Source of the DNA: Macrostomum hystrix
Lineage: Eukaryota > Platyhelminthes > Macrostomidae
Assembly (NCBI GenBank): GCA_950097015.1
Contig: CATNEN010000007.1
Span: 11,037,001-11,101,000 of the forward strand
DNA: 64,000 nt
Direction of reading: 5' to 3'
Shown: positions 1 to 10,482 of the stretch, in pieces
Position numbering within the stretch: position 1 is the stretch's first letter
How the letters are laid out: each line of letters starts with the position of its first letter
Position numbers and translations under genes: made by a program
The notes under the pieces: model-generated
Databases searched by the model: none
What the model saw: the letters and a program-made list of their open reading frames with translations, nothing else
What the model was told of the DNA's origin: nothing

Positions 1-1239
1 CAGAAAATAGAAAAAATATATCTACAAAATGCAAAAACATGAAATTTTACCATGTACCAAACAGTTTCACTGTACTTACTACTTTAATTTGTGACAGAAA
101 CTTAGAGACAACTGTTTTATTAAGCCTTTTAGATTTTATGATGTTGTGGCAGCAAAGGTTGGTGTTGCGTGGTTTGGGCTTTATTTATTTGTGCGATGTC
201 GATGTACAAAGTTGAGGCAAGAGAGCAAGAGATCGCGTAAACAAGGAATTAGCAAGTCATTCCAACCCCCAAAGTTTTCGCACACAAGTGTGCGGCTTGC
301 ACAAAAGGACGGCCAGGCATGAGGTGCAACACTCACTAATCACAAATTGTCATCAGCAATGTCAGATAAAAAATGATACACTAGTCAGAATGCTTAACAA
401 TGCTTGCCACTAATTTCATTAGATGCTGATTGCCTCTGAGAAAAGGTAGGCTCATTAGAGTCATGTCAGCGACTACCATCAACAGACCCATGATGGCAGA
501 TAGCTTCAATTAAAAAAACTTTCTTATCTCTGGCCAAAGATCATTGTCATCCTGTTTAAGTTCCACCTGTTTTGCTGTCGTTGAATAGAACTATCCTCAT
601 TGTCATTGCCCATGGCCATATCAATGTGACAATGTCACCATGCACCACCAGTCAGTAACCACTCAATAGTCAAACGAGTCAAGTGACGTCAGATGAGATC
701 AGAGATGTCACTATAGGATAACTAAATTGCTACACATGTCACTTCACTGTCACTACTCACTACTAAAGAAAGGATAATTGCAGTTCAATTTATTTTTGTA
801 GTGTAGTCCACTGGCAAGCAATTACTGCATGTTAGTTGATTAATTAATGACTTGACTTTCTTTGAATTTTTAAAATAATGGTTATATAAATTCAAATTAA
901 AACAGTTTTACGCATTTACGTACTTACACATTATAGAAAAAAGAGCAAAAATGTTGCAATTTTTAGTCAAACGTCTTTTTCATAATTTAAATACATATTT
1001 TTTCAGTTTATAGCCATTTCGTGGTTTTAAATTCAGCATTTGTTATTTAAGTATCGGACTGTTTAGTATCGGAGTACCTAATATGATAAAAGTATTGCTT
1101 GATACCATAGTCCGATACCGTCAAAAAAGTATCGAGGTCCGATACTCTGATACCCAAATTGTATCGTCGGAGTATCGGACCTGTGCCCAATACTGCTTCT
1201 TTCTTCTAAAGTTGATAGCTGCATGAGTAATAATATTAG

Positions 1240-1480
1240 GGGGTGAGTGGCAGAGTGATCTAATGCAATTACCTCTTGCACCAAGATCATTCTGTGGCAA
1301 GGCCAAACATTAATTTAGGGTGCAGCTGTGAGGCCACAGAGAAGGCTTGGGAGTTTGACGTGCAATTTAGAGGTTGGCTTGAGGGCTAACCTCAAAGGCA
1401 CAGTGAAAGTATACACTGTCCAATGATGAGAAATGATAAAAGTCTGCATATGTACATACACACCTCTGTACGTAGTATCC
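1240..1480 (+). repeat. tRNA-derived SINE-like repeat, copy A
   Basis: Bases 1248-1266 resemble the A box of a leucine-type tRNA (TGGCAGAGTGATCTAATGC). The downstream body matches the reverse complement of 40478-40695 and part of 3605-3770. Shared landmarks include CTCTTGCACCAAG, CACAGTGAAAGT and TACACTG followed by GATGAGAAA. Three diverged copies with a tRNA-like head indicate a dispersed SINE family. Ends and target-site duplications were not resolved. Confidence 0.55.
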
Positions 1481-1502
1481 TGTGTATATGAATTCCAGGC
1501 AT

Positions 1503-1572
1503 TTCGGCGACAGTTAATTTCGGCGACATGAAAAATGGTGACTTCGGCGACAAGCAATGTTAAATTCGGCGA
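1503..1572 (+). repeat. Four spaced TTCGGCGA octamers
   Basis: The octamer TTCGGCGA occurs at about 1503, 1519, 1543 and 1565, separated by unrelated AT-rich sequence. This could be the subterminal repeat region of a DNA transposon, but no partner end was found. Confidence 0.35.
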
Positions 1573-2775
1573 AATTATTATTATATTCTTACTAACAAAA
1601 CCAATGCGTCTACATCCTACCGTAACCGCCTACAGCCTACAAAATACTTTCCCTTTTTGTTAAATGTAACGAACACGTGTGCTCTGACAAGCCATCCTGT
1701 GACGTGCTGATTGTTTGTCGGGATAAGAAGCTTGATAAATATCCGCACTCTGACGTACCCACCAACCTGAAGAGACCGACCAAGTGTGTGAGCGAGCCCC
1801 ATCACCAAGGCAGCTTCGTCACAGTACGATCTGCAACTCCGATCCTATGAGAACATTTACATGTACTGTGGTTTTCGCGTTTATTGAATCGAAATTTCAA
1901 TTTTATCGTATAGCCACATTTTAAATACCATGCATGCAAATACAAATGTTTCACGTAATTTGTTGTAAAGTGTAGTGCGTGGCTGTACCACGAAGCTACA
2001 ATTCACAAAGTTAAAATACTCGAAGTTAAAAGTTAGCATAAGATTCACACCAAAAGAACGAACAGCATTGCATTATGTTAAAAGCATCAAAGGGCGTTTA
2101 GCCGTGGAACATTTAGCCGACTGCAGGCTTCCAGCAGTGCCTCCTCAGATCGCAGTCCTTCAGAAAATTCTATATTCTATATTCTATATATGCTCAGAAG
2201 TCAGCAGAATTGGCAGAATTGCCTCCTTGCTGGCTGCAGGTCTACTGTCACCACTGGGTACCCTACTGGGTACAGATCAAATCGTCATATTCTAAAACGT
2301 CATATGATGATGACGATTCGCACAAACGTGTCGCAATATTCAATTTAATATTACGATCTTGACTATTTGTTCATTGCTCATTTTAATTATGAATGCGATA
2401 TGAATATTTGATGATGCATAATTCAAACAATTAATTGATTTAAAGATAGTTAAAAGTAAATGCAGATAAAATAGCACCGATAAAAGCGTTAGGTAGGCAC
2501 AATGAACAGACAAATGCAATATGCAAATATTGCAAATCATGACGATGCAATATAAGGGCACGTTTTGAGTTACATGTACATAGCTACATGCTGAACGAAA
2601 TTCAGTGCACATGTTATGTAATGTGCAATGTACTTTGAGTGGCTCAAATGACATTAGTTTTGTAGAGCCAAGTGAGACAAGGCCAAAAATGTATGCTTCG
2701 CTTCGCTTATGCCTTCAACAAAGCTGTTTGCGGAGCCAATAATATAACAATATGACGACTTCGTGAATGTCACCT

Positions 2776-3162
2776 CTGTTTTCCAAGAACATCCCGAATA
2801 TAACATGCAAAAGTTTCGCATATTTATCCTGCGATAACATGTTACAGTGTTACAGTTACATTATAATTTTTTATAAATTATAAATTATGTCATTTTATAT
2901 TAATGAATACTTTCAGCGGCTTGAAATATAAGTCCAAATACTATAGAAATGCAAAACTATAACAATTAGACAATAAGACATACATCACAGGACCTGCAAA
3001 GTAACACTGACATCTAGTAACAACAAGCTAGTTACAATTTATATGTTTGCTCTCACGATATACTTTCATAGAAGCTCGAATTCTGTAACACGGTAACATG
3101 TTATCGCAGGATAAATATGCGAAACTTTTGCATGTTATATTCGGGATGTTTTTGGAAAACAG
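2776..3162. mobile_element. Inverted-repeat element, MITE-like
   Basis: Arms 2776-2855 and 3083-3162 are about 80 bp each and reverse-complementary with only about two mismatches. They enclose about 227 bp of AT-rich, non-coding sequence. Size, long inverted repeats and lack of coding capacity fit a miniature inverted-repeat transposable element. No clear target-site duplication is visible, so a simple palindromic duplication is the alternative. Confidence 0.5.
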
Positions 3163-3604
3163 CCCTCTTTTTTTTACAACCCGCATACAGCCCGATTTAG
3201 AATATGGCGATTTCGGCCGGAGCCCTATTGCTGACTGGGGATTGATAAAGCATCTATATGCTAGGCCTTATCTATGACCCTAAATTCTTAAATTGTTAAG
3301 GTTTTCAAACAAAATAAATACTTTAGATTAACAGGCATTGTGTGAGGCAAGAGCTGCAAAAAACCCCTGATATTCCCTGATATAATAGCTAGGCCTATTA
3401 TGAATTTGCAGTTTCTCAATATTCAATAGTAATGGTACTAGTAGTTAACTATTTACTAAAGTAGCTAGAACAAACTTGAACAGGCAAAATCGTAGTAGAC
3501 TATTTTTAAAAATGGTTAAATGAAAATATGTAGTTAGAAGATTTTCAGAAAAAAACATACTATATTATTTTTTGTCAGAAGGCTGTGGACAAAGACACAT
3601 TATT

Positions 3605-3770
3605 CAATGAGGCATTTCTGCCATTCTGCTGACTCCAGAGCAATACACTCATGTAGGTGTGTACATCTGCCCTGACTCTCATTGTATGCAGTGTATACTT
3701 TGCATGTGGTAATTGGAGGTGGGTATTTAAATGTGTAAATTGCACGGCTCCCAAGTCCCCAAGCATTCTT
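3605..3770 (-). repeat. SINE-like repeat, copy C (partial)
   Basis: The reverse complement shares with copy B (40478-40695) the GCTTGGGGAC start, CAATTTAC, the TACACTG/ATGAGA block, GATGTAC-CACCT and the end GAGTCAGC-AATGG-GCAGAA-TGCCTC. The tRNA-like head is not preserved. It is a diverged, head-truncated copy of the same family. Confidence 0.5.
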
Positions 3771-3948
3771 TATTAGATTTTGAGTTATTTTATTCATGTT
3801 ATGATCATTATGAAAAATGCAAAAACCATAAAAGTATCTAATATATATATTTATATACACTAGTATTACACTTCTATAAAATTATTGTCTTGGACTCTAT
3901 TTACTCAAGAGAATTGTGCTAGTATAATATATTTAAAACTTCCAGACT

Positions 3949-3965
3949 GCTTCTTGCCAGGTAAA
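3949..3965 (+). promoter_or_regulatory. Splice-acceptor-like site just before the FucT ATG
   Basis: A pyrimidine-rich run ending TTGCCAG (AG at 3959-3960) lies five bases before the ATG at 3966. It could be a spliced-leader trans-splice acceptor or the 3' end of a 5'UTR intron. Confidence 0.45.
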
Positions 3966-5219
3966 ATGTGTCGCTGGACCATGAGACCCACACACCAGCT
4001 TTTTGTCATTTCCCTGACCCTTGGCACCATCGTCACTGGCTATATTCTGATCCTGGGATTCCTCAACAGGGGCAGCGGCAACATTGGTGGCTACCGGCTG
4101 CTAGTCCAAGAGGCAGCACCCCTACCATTGCTGGCCAGCAACATTTGGCTGCAGCGGCGATGGCTCCGACTGCGCTGGCCACTACAGGCACAGCTGGTGA
4201 GGGAGCTGGTGCCGTACCTGGTTGTAGAGTGCAGCAATCGAGCCCCCTGCCTGGCCTTTGGCAGCCCCCTGTTCCACCGCTGGCGCAGCTGGCTGCCCCT
4301 GATTGACGAATGGACGGCACGAGGCCAGGCCGACTGCGGCGTCTCCTGTGACTTTGTGGCCGATGCCAGCGCGGCGGACGCGGTGCTGTTTCACGGGCGC
4401 GATCTGGAGCCCAGGATCACGCTGAGCCGGCACCCTGAGCAGCTCTGGATCTATGTCAACATGGAGTCCCCGCTGGCCACCAAGCGCTTCGGCTACGACG
4501 TATCCGCCGACCCAAAATTCCGCTTCCTGTTCAACTGGACAGCCACCACCATCTCGAGCAGCTCCATTCACCTTCCCTACGGTGCCTGGGAGCCGAGGCC
4601 GAGTCCGCTGCCAGCCGGGGAGCCGCTGTACTCCCCCAGCAGCAAGAAGCACCTGGCATTCGTGGTATTCTCCAACTGCAAGCATTCCTTCAGCAACCGG
4701 ACAGAGAAGATTGCGCAGCTGCAGAAGTACATGGAGCTGCATGTCTACGGAGCCTGCGGCGACAGGCAGCTCCCGAGGAGCGCCACAGTGATCCAGGAAT
4801 TGTCCAAGAAGTACCGGTTCTACCTGAGCTTTGAGAACGCCTTCTGTCGCGACTACATCACGGAGAAGCTGCACTCCAACGGGCTCGAGTCGCACGCGGT
4901 TCCCGTTGCGTTCGGCGGCCTATCGCGCGCCGACTACGAGAAGGTGAGTCCGCCGAACTCGTTCGTGTACGCCCTGGACTTCACCAGCGCCAAGCAGCTG
5001 GCGGACCACCTGGCCGGCCTGGCAGCCGATGAGAGCCGCTACGCCCGGCTGCTCGAGTGGAAGCGGCAATTCCGGGCAGCTCCCAGTGCGTCAATGCTTT
5101 GCGCCATCTGCCGTAAGCTGCACAGCAGCTCCGCCCATGTACCAGCTGTGGCCGATCTCAGCGAGTTCTCAGACGTCGGGCGCAACTGCCAGCCCGTGGA
5201 TTCGCCCTACCTTCCGTGA
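3966..5219 (+). CDS. Alpha-1,3-fucosyltransferase (GT10), type II Golgi membrane protein
   Basis: The product transfers fucose from GDP-fucose to GlcNAc-containing glycans in the Golgi. The intronless ORF gives 417 residues, the usual GT10 length. Residues 1-8 form a short cytoplasmic tail and about 10-33 a signal anchor. The N-terminal GT10 module includes WIYVNMESP (about 161-169) and FLFNWTATT. The hallmark donor-binding motif FYLSFENAFCRDYITEKL lies near 285-302, followed by VPVAFGG and a late DFTSAKQLADHL segment. NWT and NRT are possible N-glycosylation sites. The reading frame stays open 27 codons upstream without an ATG and crosses the acceptor-like CAG at 3960, so I start at ATG 3966. 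The exact linkage and acceptor cannot be told from sequence. The family call is strong. Confidence 0.92.
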   Translation: MCRWTMRPTHQLFVISLTLGTIVTGYILILGFLNRGSGNIGGYRLLVQEAAPLPLLASNIWLQRRWLRLRWPLQAQLVRELVPYLVVECSNRAPCLAFGSPLFHRWRSWLPLIDEWTARGQADCGVSCDFVADASAADAVLFHGRDLEPRITLSRHPEQLWIYVNMESPLATKRFGYDVSADPKFRFLFNWTATTISSSSIHLPYGAWEPRPSPLPAGEPLYSPSSKKHLAFVVFSNCKHSFSNRTEKIAQLQKYMELHVYGACGDRQLPRSATVIQELSKKYRFYLSFENAFCRDYITEKLHSNGLESHAVPVAFGGLSRADYEKVSPPNSFVYALDFTSAKQLADHLAGLAADESRYARLLEWKRQFRAAPSASMLCAICRKLHSSSAHVPAVADLSEFSDVGRNCQPVDSPYLP

Positions 5220-5664
5220 CCTCCCGGCTGCGTGATGGCATTCCTGTGCGCTGAATTTTAGTCAGTGTTTTTTTCGCTGCAGCGGAAAAAACCCTTTTGC
5301 ATTCCTCTGGCATTCTATTTGAGCAGTGCTCAACTTCTCAAATCTCTTCCGTGCGTTTTTTGGTTATTTTTTGGCATTGTTCTTAAATAGGCGAGTTAAC
5401 TAGGTGCAAATCATCTGTGCTTTCTTCGTTACACATTTTGGTAGAGTTTGCGAAAGCTTTAAGCATCTGTCTTAAGCAGCTCTACTTTCCATGATGTTTA
5501 TAAATATAAATAACAGATCAGCACTCATGGCCATCTAATAATTTTATGAGAGTATTTGAAAATGTGTATTTGTCCAAAAAACAATTTACAGTTTACTAAT
5601 ACCTTGAAAAAATATATAAGCAAGTAGGATATCGATAGATGCATAAGCTTCTTAACACGTAAGA
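5220..5664 (+). other. 3' flank of the fucosyltransferase gene
   Basis: AT-rich non-coding sequence, presumably 3'UTR. I see no AATAAA here before the satellite; the first one is at about 5699 inside the first satellite unit. Confidence 0.4.
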
Positions 5665-6491
5665 TCGATAGATCAATCAGCTAGTCATATTGAACATCAA
5701 TAAATCAATCAGCTAGTCATATTGAACATCAATAAATCAATAATCTAGTCATATTGAACATCAATAAATCAATCAGCTAGTCATATTGAACATCAATAAA
5801 TCAATAATCTAGTCATATTGAACATCAATAAATCAATAAGCTAGTCATATTGAACATCAATAAATCAATCAGCTAGTCATATTGAACATCAATAAATCAA
5901 TCAGCTAGTCATATTGAACATCAATAAATCAATCAGCTAGTCATATTGAACATCAATAAATCAATAAGCTAGTCATATTGAACATCAATAAATCAATCAG
6001 CTAGTCATATTGAACATCAATAAATCAATAAGCTAGTCATATTGAACATCAATAAATCAATCAGCTAGTCATATTGAACATCAATAAATCAATCAGCTAG
6101 TCATATTGAACATCAATAAATCAATCAGCTAGTCATATTGAACATCAATAAATCAATCAGCTAGTCATATTGAACATCAATAAATCAATCAGCTAGTCAT
6201 ATTGAACATCAATAAATCAATCAGCTAGTCATATTGAACATCAATAAATCAATCAGCTAGTCATATTGAACATCAATAAATCAATCAGCTAGTCATATTG
6301 AACATCAATAAATCAATCAGCTAGTCATATTGAACATCAATAAATCAATCAGCTAGTCATATTGAACATCAATAAATCAATCAGCTAGTCATATTGAACA
6401 TCGATAAATCAATCAGCTGGTCATATTGAACATCAATAAATCAATCAGCTAGTCATATTGAACATCAATAAATCAATCAGCTGGTCATATT

Positions 6492-6792
6492 AATAATAAT
6501 TGATTACACCTGCCCCAATTGGGTCAGATGTGCAGCCGACAGCACAGCCGCAGCTAATGCGCGGCGCATCTGAAGGCTGCGTACAGCTGTTCAGTCCACG
6601 GACTGGGGGGACGCCACACCCACCTTCAATTATCCCAGCTGATGCTGGTACCCATTTAACAGCTGGGTGAACTGAAACAATGCAGAGTTAAGTGTCTTGC
6701 TAAAGGACGCAAATTGTTCCAGTGGAGTCGGGAATCGAACCCCCGACCTTCAAGTCGTGAGTCCGACGCCTTAACCACTAGGCTACAACCTC
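6492..6792 (-). mobile_element. tRNA-derived SINE, copy 1
   Basis: Read on the minus strand, the element begins with a tRNA-like head: A box TAGCCTAGTGGTTAAGGC (6768-6785) and B box GGTTCGATTCC (6731-6741). The conserved-looking middle contains TTAGCAAGACACTTAACTC and CACCCAGCTGTTAAATGGG. It ends in an ATT-rich tail at 6492. The 7-bp satellite sequence TCATATT flanks both ends (6485-6491, 6793-6799), as expected for a target-site duplication. The middle recalls SINE core domains shared across invertebrates (Nin-DC type), but that name is from memory and unverified. Confidence 0.85.
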
Positions 6793-7311
6793 TCATATTG
6801 AACATCAATAAATCAATCAGCTAGTCATATTGAACATCAATAAATCAATAAGCTAGTCATATTGAACATCGATAAATCAATCAGCTAGTCATATTGAACA
6901 TCAATAAATCAATAAGCTAGTCATATTGAACATCAATAAATCAATCAGCTAGTCACATTGAACATCAATAAATCAATCAGCTAGTCATATTGAACATCGA
7001 TAAATCAATAAGCTAGTCATATTGAACATCAATAAATCAATCAGCTAGTCATATTGAACATCAATAAATCAATAAGCTAGTCATATTGAACATCAATAAA
7101 TCAATCAGCTAGTCATATTGAACATCAATAAATCAATCAGCTAGTCATATTGAACATCAATAAATCAATAAGCTAGTCATATTGAACATCAATAAATCAA
7201 TCAGCTAGTCATATTGAACATCGATAAATCAATCAGCTGGTCATATTGAACATCAATAAATCAATCAGCTAGTCATATTGAACATCAATAAATCAATCAG
7301 CTGGTCATATT

Positions 7312-7612
7312 AATAATAATTGATTACACCTGCCCCAATTGGGTCAGATGTGCAGCCGACAGCACAGCCGCAGCTAATGCGCGGCGCATCTGAAGGCTGC
7401 GTACAGCTGTTCAGTCCACGGACTGGGGGGACGCCACACCCACCTTCAATTATCCCAGCTGATGCTGGTACCCATTTAACAGCTGGGTGAACTGAAACAA
7501 TGCAGAGTTAAGTGTCTTGCTAAAGGACGCAAATTGTTCCAGTGGAGTCGGGAATCGAACCCCCGACCTTCAAGTCGTGAGTCCGACGCCTTAACCACTA
7601 GGCTACAACCTC
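7312..7612 (-). mobile_element. tRNA-derived SINE, copy 2 (duplicated with its satellite flank)
   Basis: Identical to copy 1 by inspection, exactly 820 bp downstream, with the same flanking satellite variants including a rare GTCACATTG unit (6951 and 7771). It therefore arose by tandem duplication of the array segment and not by a second transposition. Confidence 0.85.
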
Positions 7613-9160
7613 TCATATTGAACATCAATAAATCAATCAGCTAGTCATATTGAACATCAATAAATCAATAAGCTAGTCATATTGAACATCGATAAATCAA
7701 TCAGCTAGTCATATTGAACATCAATAAATCAATAAGCTAGTCATATTGAACATCAATAAATCAATCAGCTAGTCACATTGAACATCAATAAATCAATCAG
7801 CTAGTCATATTGAACATCGATAAATCAATAAGCTAGTCATATTGAACATCAATAAATCAATCAGCTAGTCATATTGAACATCAATAAATCAATAAGCTAG
7901 TCATATTGAACATCAATAAATCAATCAGCTAGTCATATTGAACATCAATAAATCAATCAGCTAGTCATATTGAACATCAATAAATCAATCAGCTAGTCAT
8001 ATTGAACATCGATAAATCAATAAGCTAGTCATATTGAACATCAATAAATCAATCAGCTAGTCATATTGAACATCAATAAATCAATAAGCTAGTCATATTG
8101 AACATCAATAAATCAATAAGCTAGTCATATTGAACATCAATAAATCAATCAGCTAGTCATATTGAACATCAATAAATCAATCAGCTAGTCATATTGAACA
8201 TCAATAAATCAATCAGCTAGTCATATTGAACATCGATAAATCAATAAGCTAGTCATATTGAACATCAATAAATCAATAAGCTAGTCATATTGAACATCAA
8301 TAAATCAATAAGCTAGTCATATTGAACATCAATAAATCAATAAGCTAGTCATATTGAACATCAATAAATCAATCAGCTAGTCATATTGAACATCGATAAA
8401 TCAATAAGCTAGTCATATTGAACATCAATAAATCAATCAGCTAGTCATATTGAACATCAATAAATCAATAAGCTAGTCATATTGAACATCAATAAATCAA
8501 TAAGCTAGTCATATTGAACATCAATAAATCAATCAGCTAGTCATATTGAACATCAATAAATCAATCAGCTAGTCATATTGAACATCAATAAATCAATCAG
8601 CTAGTCATATTGAACATCAATAAATCAATAAGCTAGTCATATTGAACATCAATAAATCAATCAGCTAGTCATATTGAACATCAATAAATCAATAAGCTAG
8701 TCATATTGAACATCGATAAATCAATCAGCTAGTCATATTGAACATCAATAAATCAATCAGCTAGTCATATTGAACATCAATAAATCAATCAGCTAGTCAT
8801 ATTGAACATCGATAAATCAATCAGCTAGTCATATTGAACATCAATAAATCAATCAGCTAGTCATATTGAACATCAATAAATCAATCAGCTAGTCATATTG
8901 AACATCGATAAATCAATCAGCTAGTCATATTGAACATCAATAAATCAATCAGCTAGTCATATTGAACATCAATAAATCAATCAGCTAGTCATATTGAACA
9001 TCAATAAATCAATCAGCTAGTCATATTGAACATCGATATTCCAATCGGTTAGTCTTATTGAAATTCGGATATGGCTTCGGTTTCTGAATAAATCAATCAG
9101 CTAGTCACATTGACAGACAGATGCTGCTAGCAAGTCCCAGATCCGCAATGAGACTCAGTC

Positions 9161-9337
9161 TCAGGTGTCATCGGCGCCAAGCAGCTGCTGCTTCATTCGG
9201 CTGGCCCGCACGCGGAAGTAGGACAGGAAGAACAGCAGCAGCGCCAGAAACATGATGTTGACAACCAGCAGGCAGAAGTCCAGATTGCTGATCTCGTAGC
9301 CATCGATAAAGCTGTTTTGTGTTTGGTCCGGACTCAT
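9161..9337 (-). CDS. Small single-pass membrane protein ORF (58 residues)
   Basis: I do not recognise this ORF. The start ATG is at 9335-9337 and the TGA stop at 9161-9163. The protein has an acidic N-terminus (MSPDQTQNSFIDGYEISNLD), a strong hydrophobic segment at about residues 21-41 (FCLLVVNIMFLALLLFFLSY), then a basic stretch FRVRASRMKQQ. This topology, one membrane helix and a positive cytosolic flank, is typical of micropeptides and small membrane subunits. CTAGCAG, an acceptor-like end, lies directly before the ATG. GC content and codon choice differ from the satellites on both sides, which supports a real exon. It could instead be one exon of a larger gene. It sits between the 32-bp and 20-bp arrays. 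Confidence 0.5.
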   Translation of the reverse strand: MSPDQTQNSFIDGYEISNLDFCLLVVNIMFLALLLFFLSYFRVRASRMKQQLLGADDT

Positions 9338-9589
9338 CTGCTAGCCATAAGCAAACACTGCGCAGCAATTACAAAGTGTCTGTTGTTGCGATACAACCAG
9401 GAAGCTGGTTGCTTTCGCTACCGCATCTTGAGCTCTCTCGCCTCGATTCGGCTCGACCATAGACAAATTTATCTTTTCGATCGAGTTGCGATTTGGAAAC
9501 TGAATATCCAAGGTATGTTCAAGCAATACGACAATAAAAATAGCGACAACAACAAAGGAGAGATAGCGCACAGCTTTTGAGTGACGCAA

Positions 9590-10150
9590 CGCCACAGCTG
9601 GGCATTGTTGGATACAGCTGGGTGTTGTAGGACACAGCTGGCTATTGTAGGACACAGCTGGGTATTGTAGGATACAGCTGGCTATTGTAGGACACAGCTG
9701 GGTATTGTAGGACACAGCTGGGTATTGTAGGACACAGCTGGCTATTGTAGGACACAGCTGGCTATTGTAGGACACAGCTGGCTATTGTAGGACACAGCTG
9801 GCTATTGTAGGACACAGCTGGGCATTGTAGGACACAGCTGGGTATTGTAGGACACAGCTGGGCATTGTAGGACACAGCTGGGTATTGTAGGACACAGCTG
9901 GCTATTGTAGGACACAGCTGGCTATTGTAGGACACAGCTGGCTATTGTAGGACACAGCTGGGTATTGTAGGACACAGCTGGGCATTGTAGGACACAGCTG
10001 GGTATTGTAGGACACAGCTGGGCATTGTAGGACACAGCTGGGTATTGTAGGACACAGCTGGGCATTGTAGGACACAGCTGGGTATTGTAGGACACAGCTG
10101 GCTATTGTAGGACACAGCTGGCTATTGTAGGACACAGCTGGGTATTGTAG
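9590..10150 (+). repeat. 20-bp minisatellite, left part
   Basis: About 28 copies of the 20-bp unit GGACACAGCTGGSTATTGTA (S marks the main G/C variant). It continues on the far side of the retrotransposon at 14761, so both parts were one array before the insertion. Long apparent reading frames inside are repeat artefacts. Confidence 0.97.
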
Positions 10151-10341
10151 TGTGGACTAAGGCAGAGAGACTGCGACTTAGAGTTGACGAAGCTTTACAG
10201 CGATTTATTTATTGACTCACGAGTTAAATAGCAATCAGTGCCAAGGTGTAAAAGTGAGAGAGAAAGGCATGCACGCGGTTGATGTACATTAGACACACAG
10301 AGAAGTGAACGCATATGTACGATGCACTGCCACACACTACA
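10151..10341 (-). repeat. 3' LTR of the gypsy-type element
   Basis: 191 bp, matching 14570-14760 at all but one position. On the element's own strand it begins TGTAGTGTGTGG and ends CTTAGTCCACA, with an AATAAATAAA polyadenylation signal in its second half. Confidence 0.95.
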
Positions 10342-10352
10342 ATCCTCCCATG
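10342..10352 (-). other. Polypurine tract
   Basis: On the minus strand the purine-rich ATGGGAGGATT directly precedes the 3' LTR, the expected site for plus-strand DNA priming. Confidence 0.6.
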
Positions 10353-10482
10353 CAAAGAAAAGAGAAGAATCGAAGGAAATAAATAAATTCAAAAAGAATA
10401 AAACGCAGCAAGTGATTGGTGCATCTTAAGCAACATTAAGACAGTCCATGAATGAGTTCAGCGCAGCCATTCAATCAAAAGT

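Larger units (their letters stand above)
1..3885. other. AT-rich intergenic region
   Basis: No convincing coding exon is visible. The stretch holds two copies of a tRNA-like dispersed repeat (about 1240-1480 and 3605-3770), a cluster of TTCGGCGA octamers (1503-1572) and an inverted-repeat element (2776-3162), each listed separately. The remainder is AT-rich, low-complexity DNA. Confidence 0.6.
5665..9113 (+). repeat. 32-bp satellite array containing two SINE copies
   Basis: There are roughly 85-90 head-to-tail copies of a 32-bp unit (TCATATTGAACATCAATAAA followed by TCAATCAGCTAG). The main variants are AATAAGC for AATCAGC and ATCGATAAA for ATCAATAAA. Almost every unit carries AATAAA on the + strand. 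Two identical 301-bp SINE copies sit inside, exactly 820 bp apart. The surrounding variants repeat in the same order, so an 820-bp block was duplicated after the SINE inserted. The array decays near 9040-9113. Confidence 0.97.

Noticed and set aside
3885-3965. N-terminal extension of the fucosyltransferase from position 3885
   Set aside because: It would need a TTG start and crosses a probable splice acceptor. ATG 3966 gives a normal type II anchor.
4182-4895. 237-codon minus-strand frame over the fucosyltransferase
   Set aside because: Shadow frame of a GC-rich gene. Conserved GT10 motifs are on the + strand.
6720-6792. Functional tRNA gene on the minus strand
   Set aside because: It is the head of a SINE with target-site duplication, and the anticodon stem pairs imperfectly.
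5665-9113. CRISPR-like regular repeat array
   Set aside because: Units are directly head-to-tail with no unique spacers, and the genome is eukaryotic. It is a satellite.
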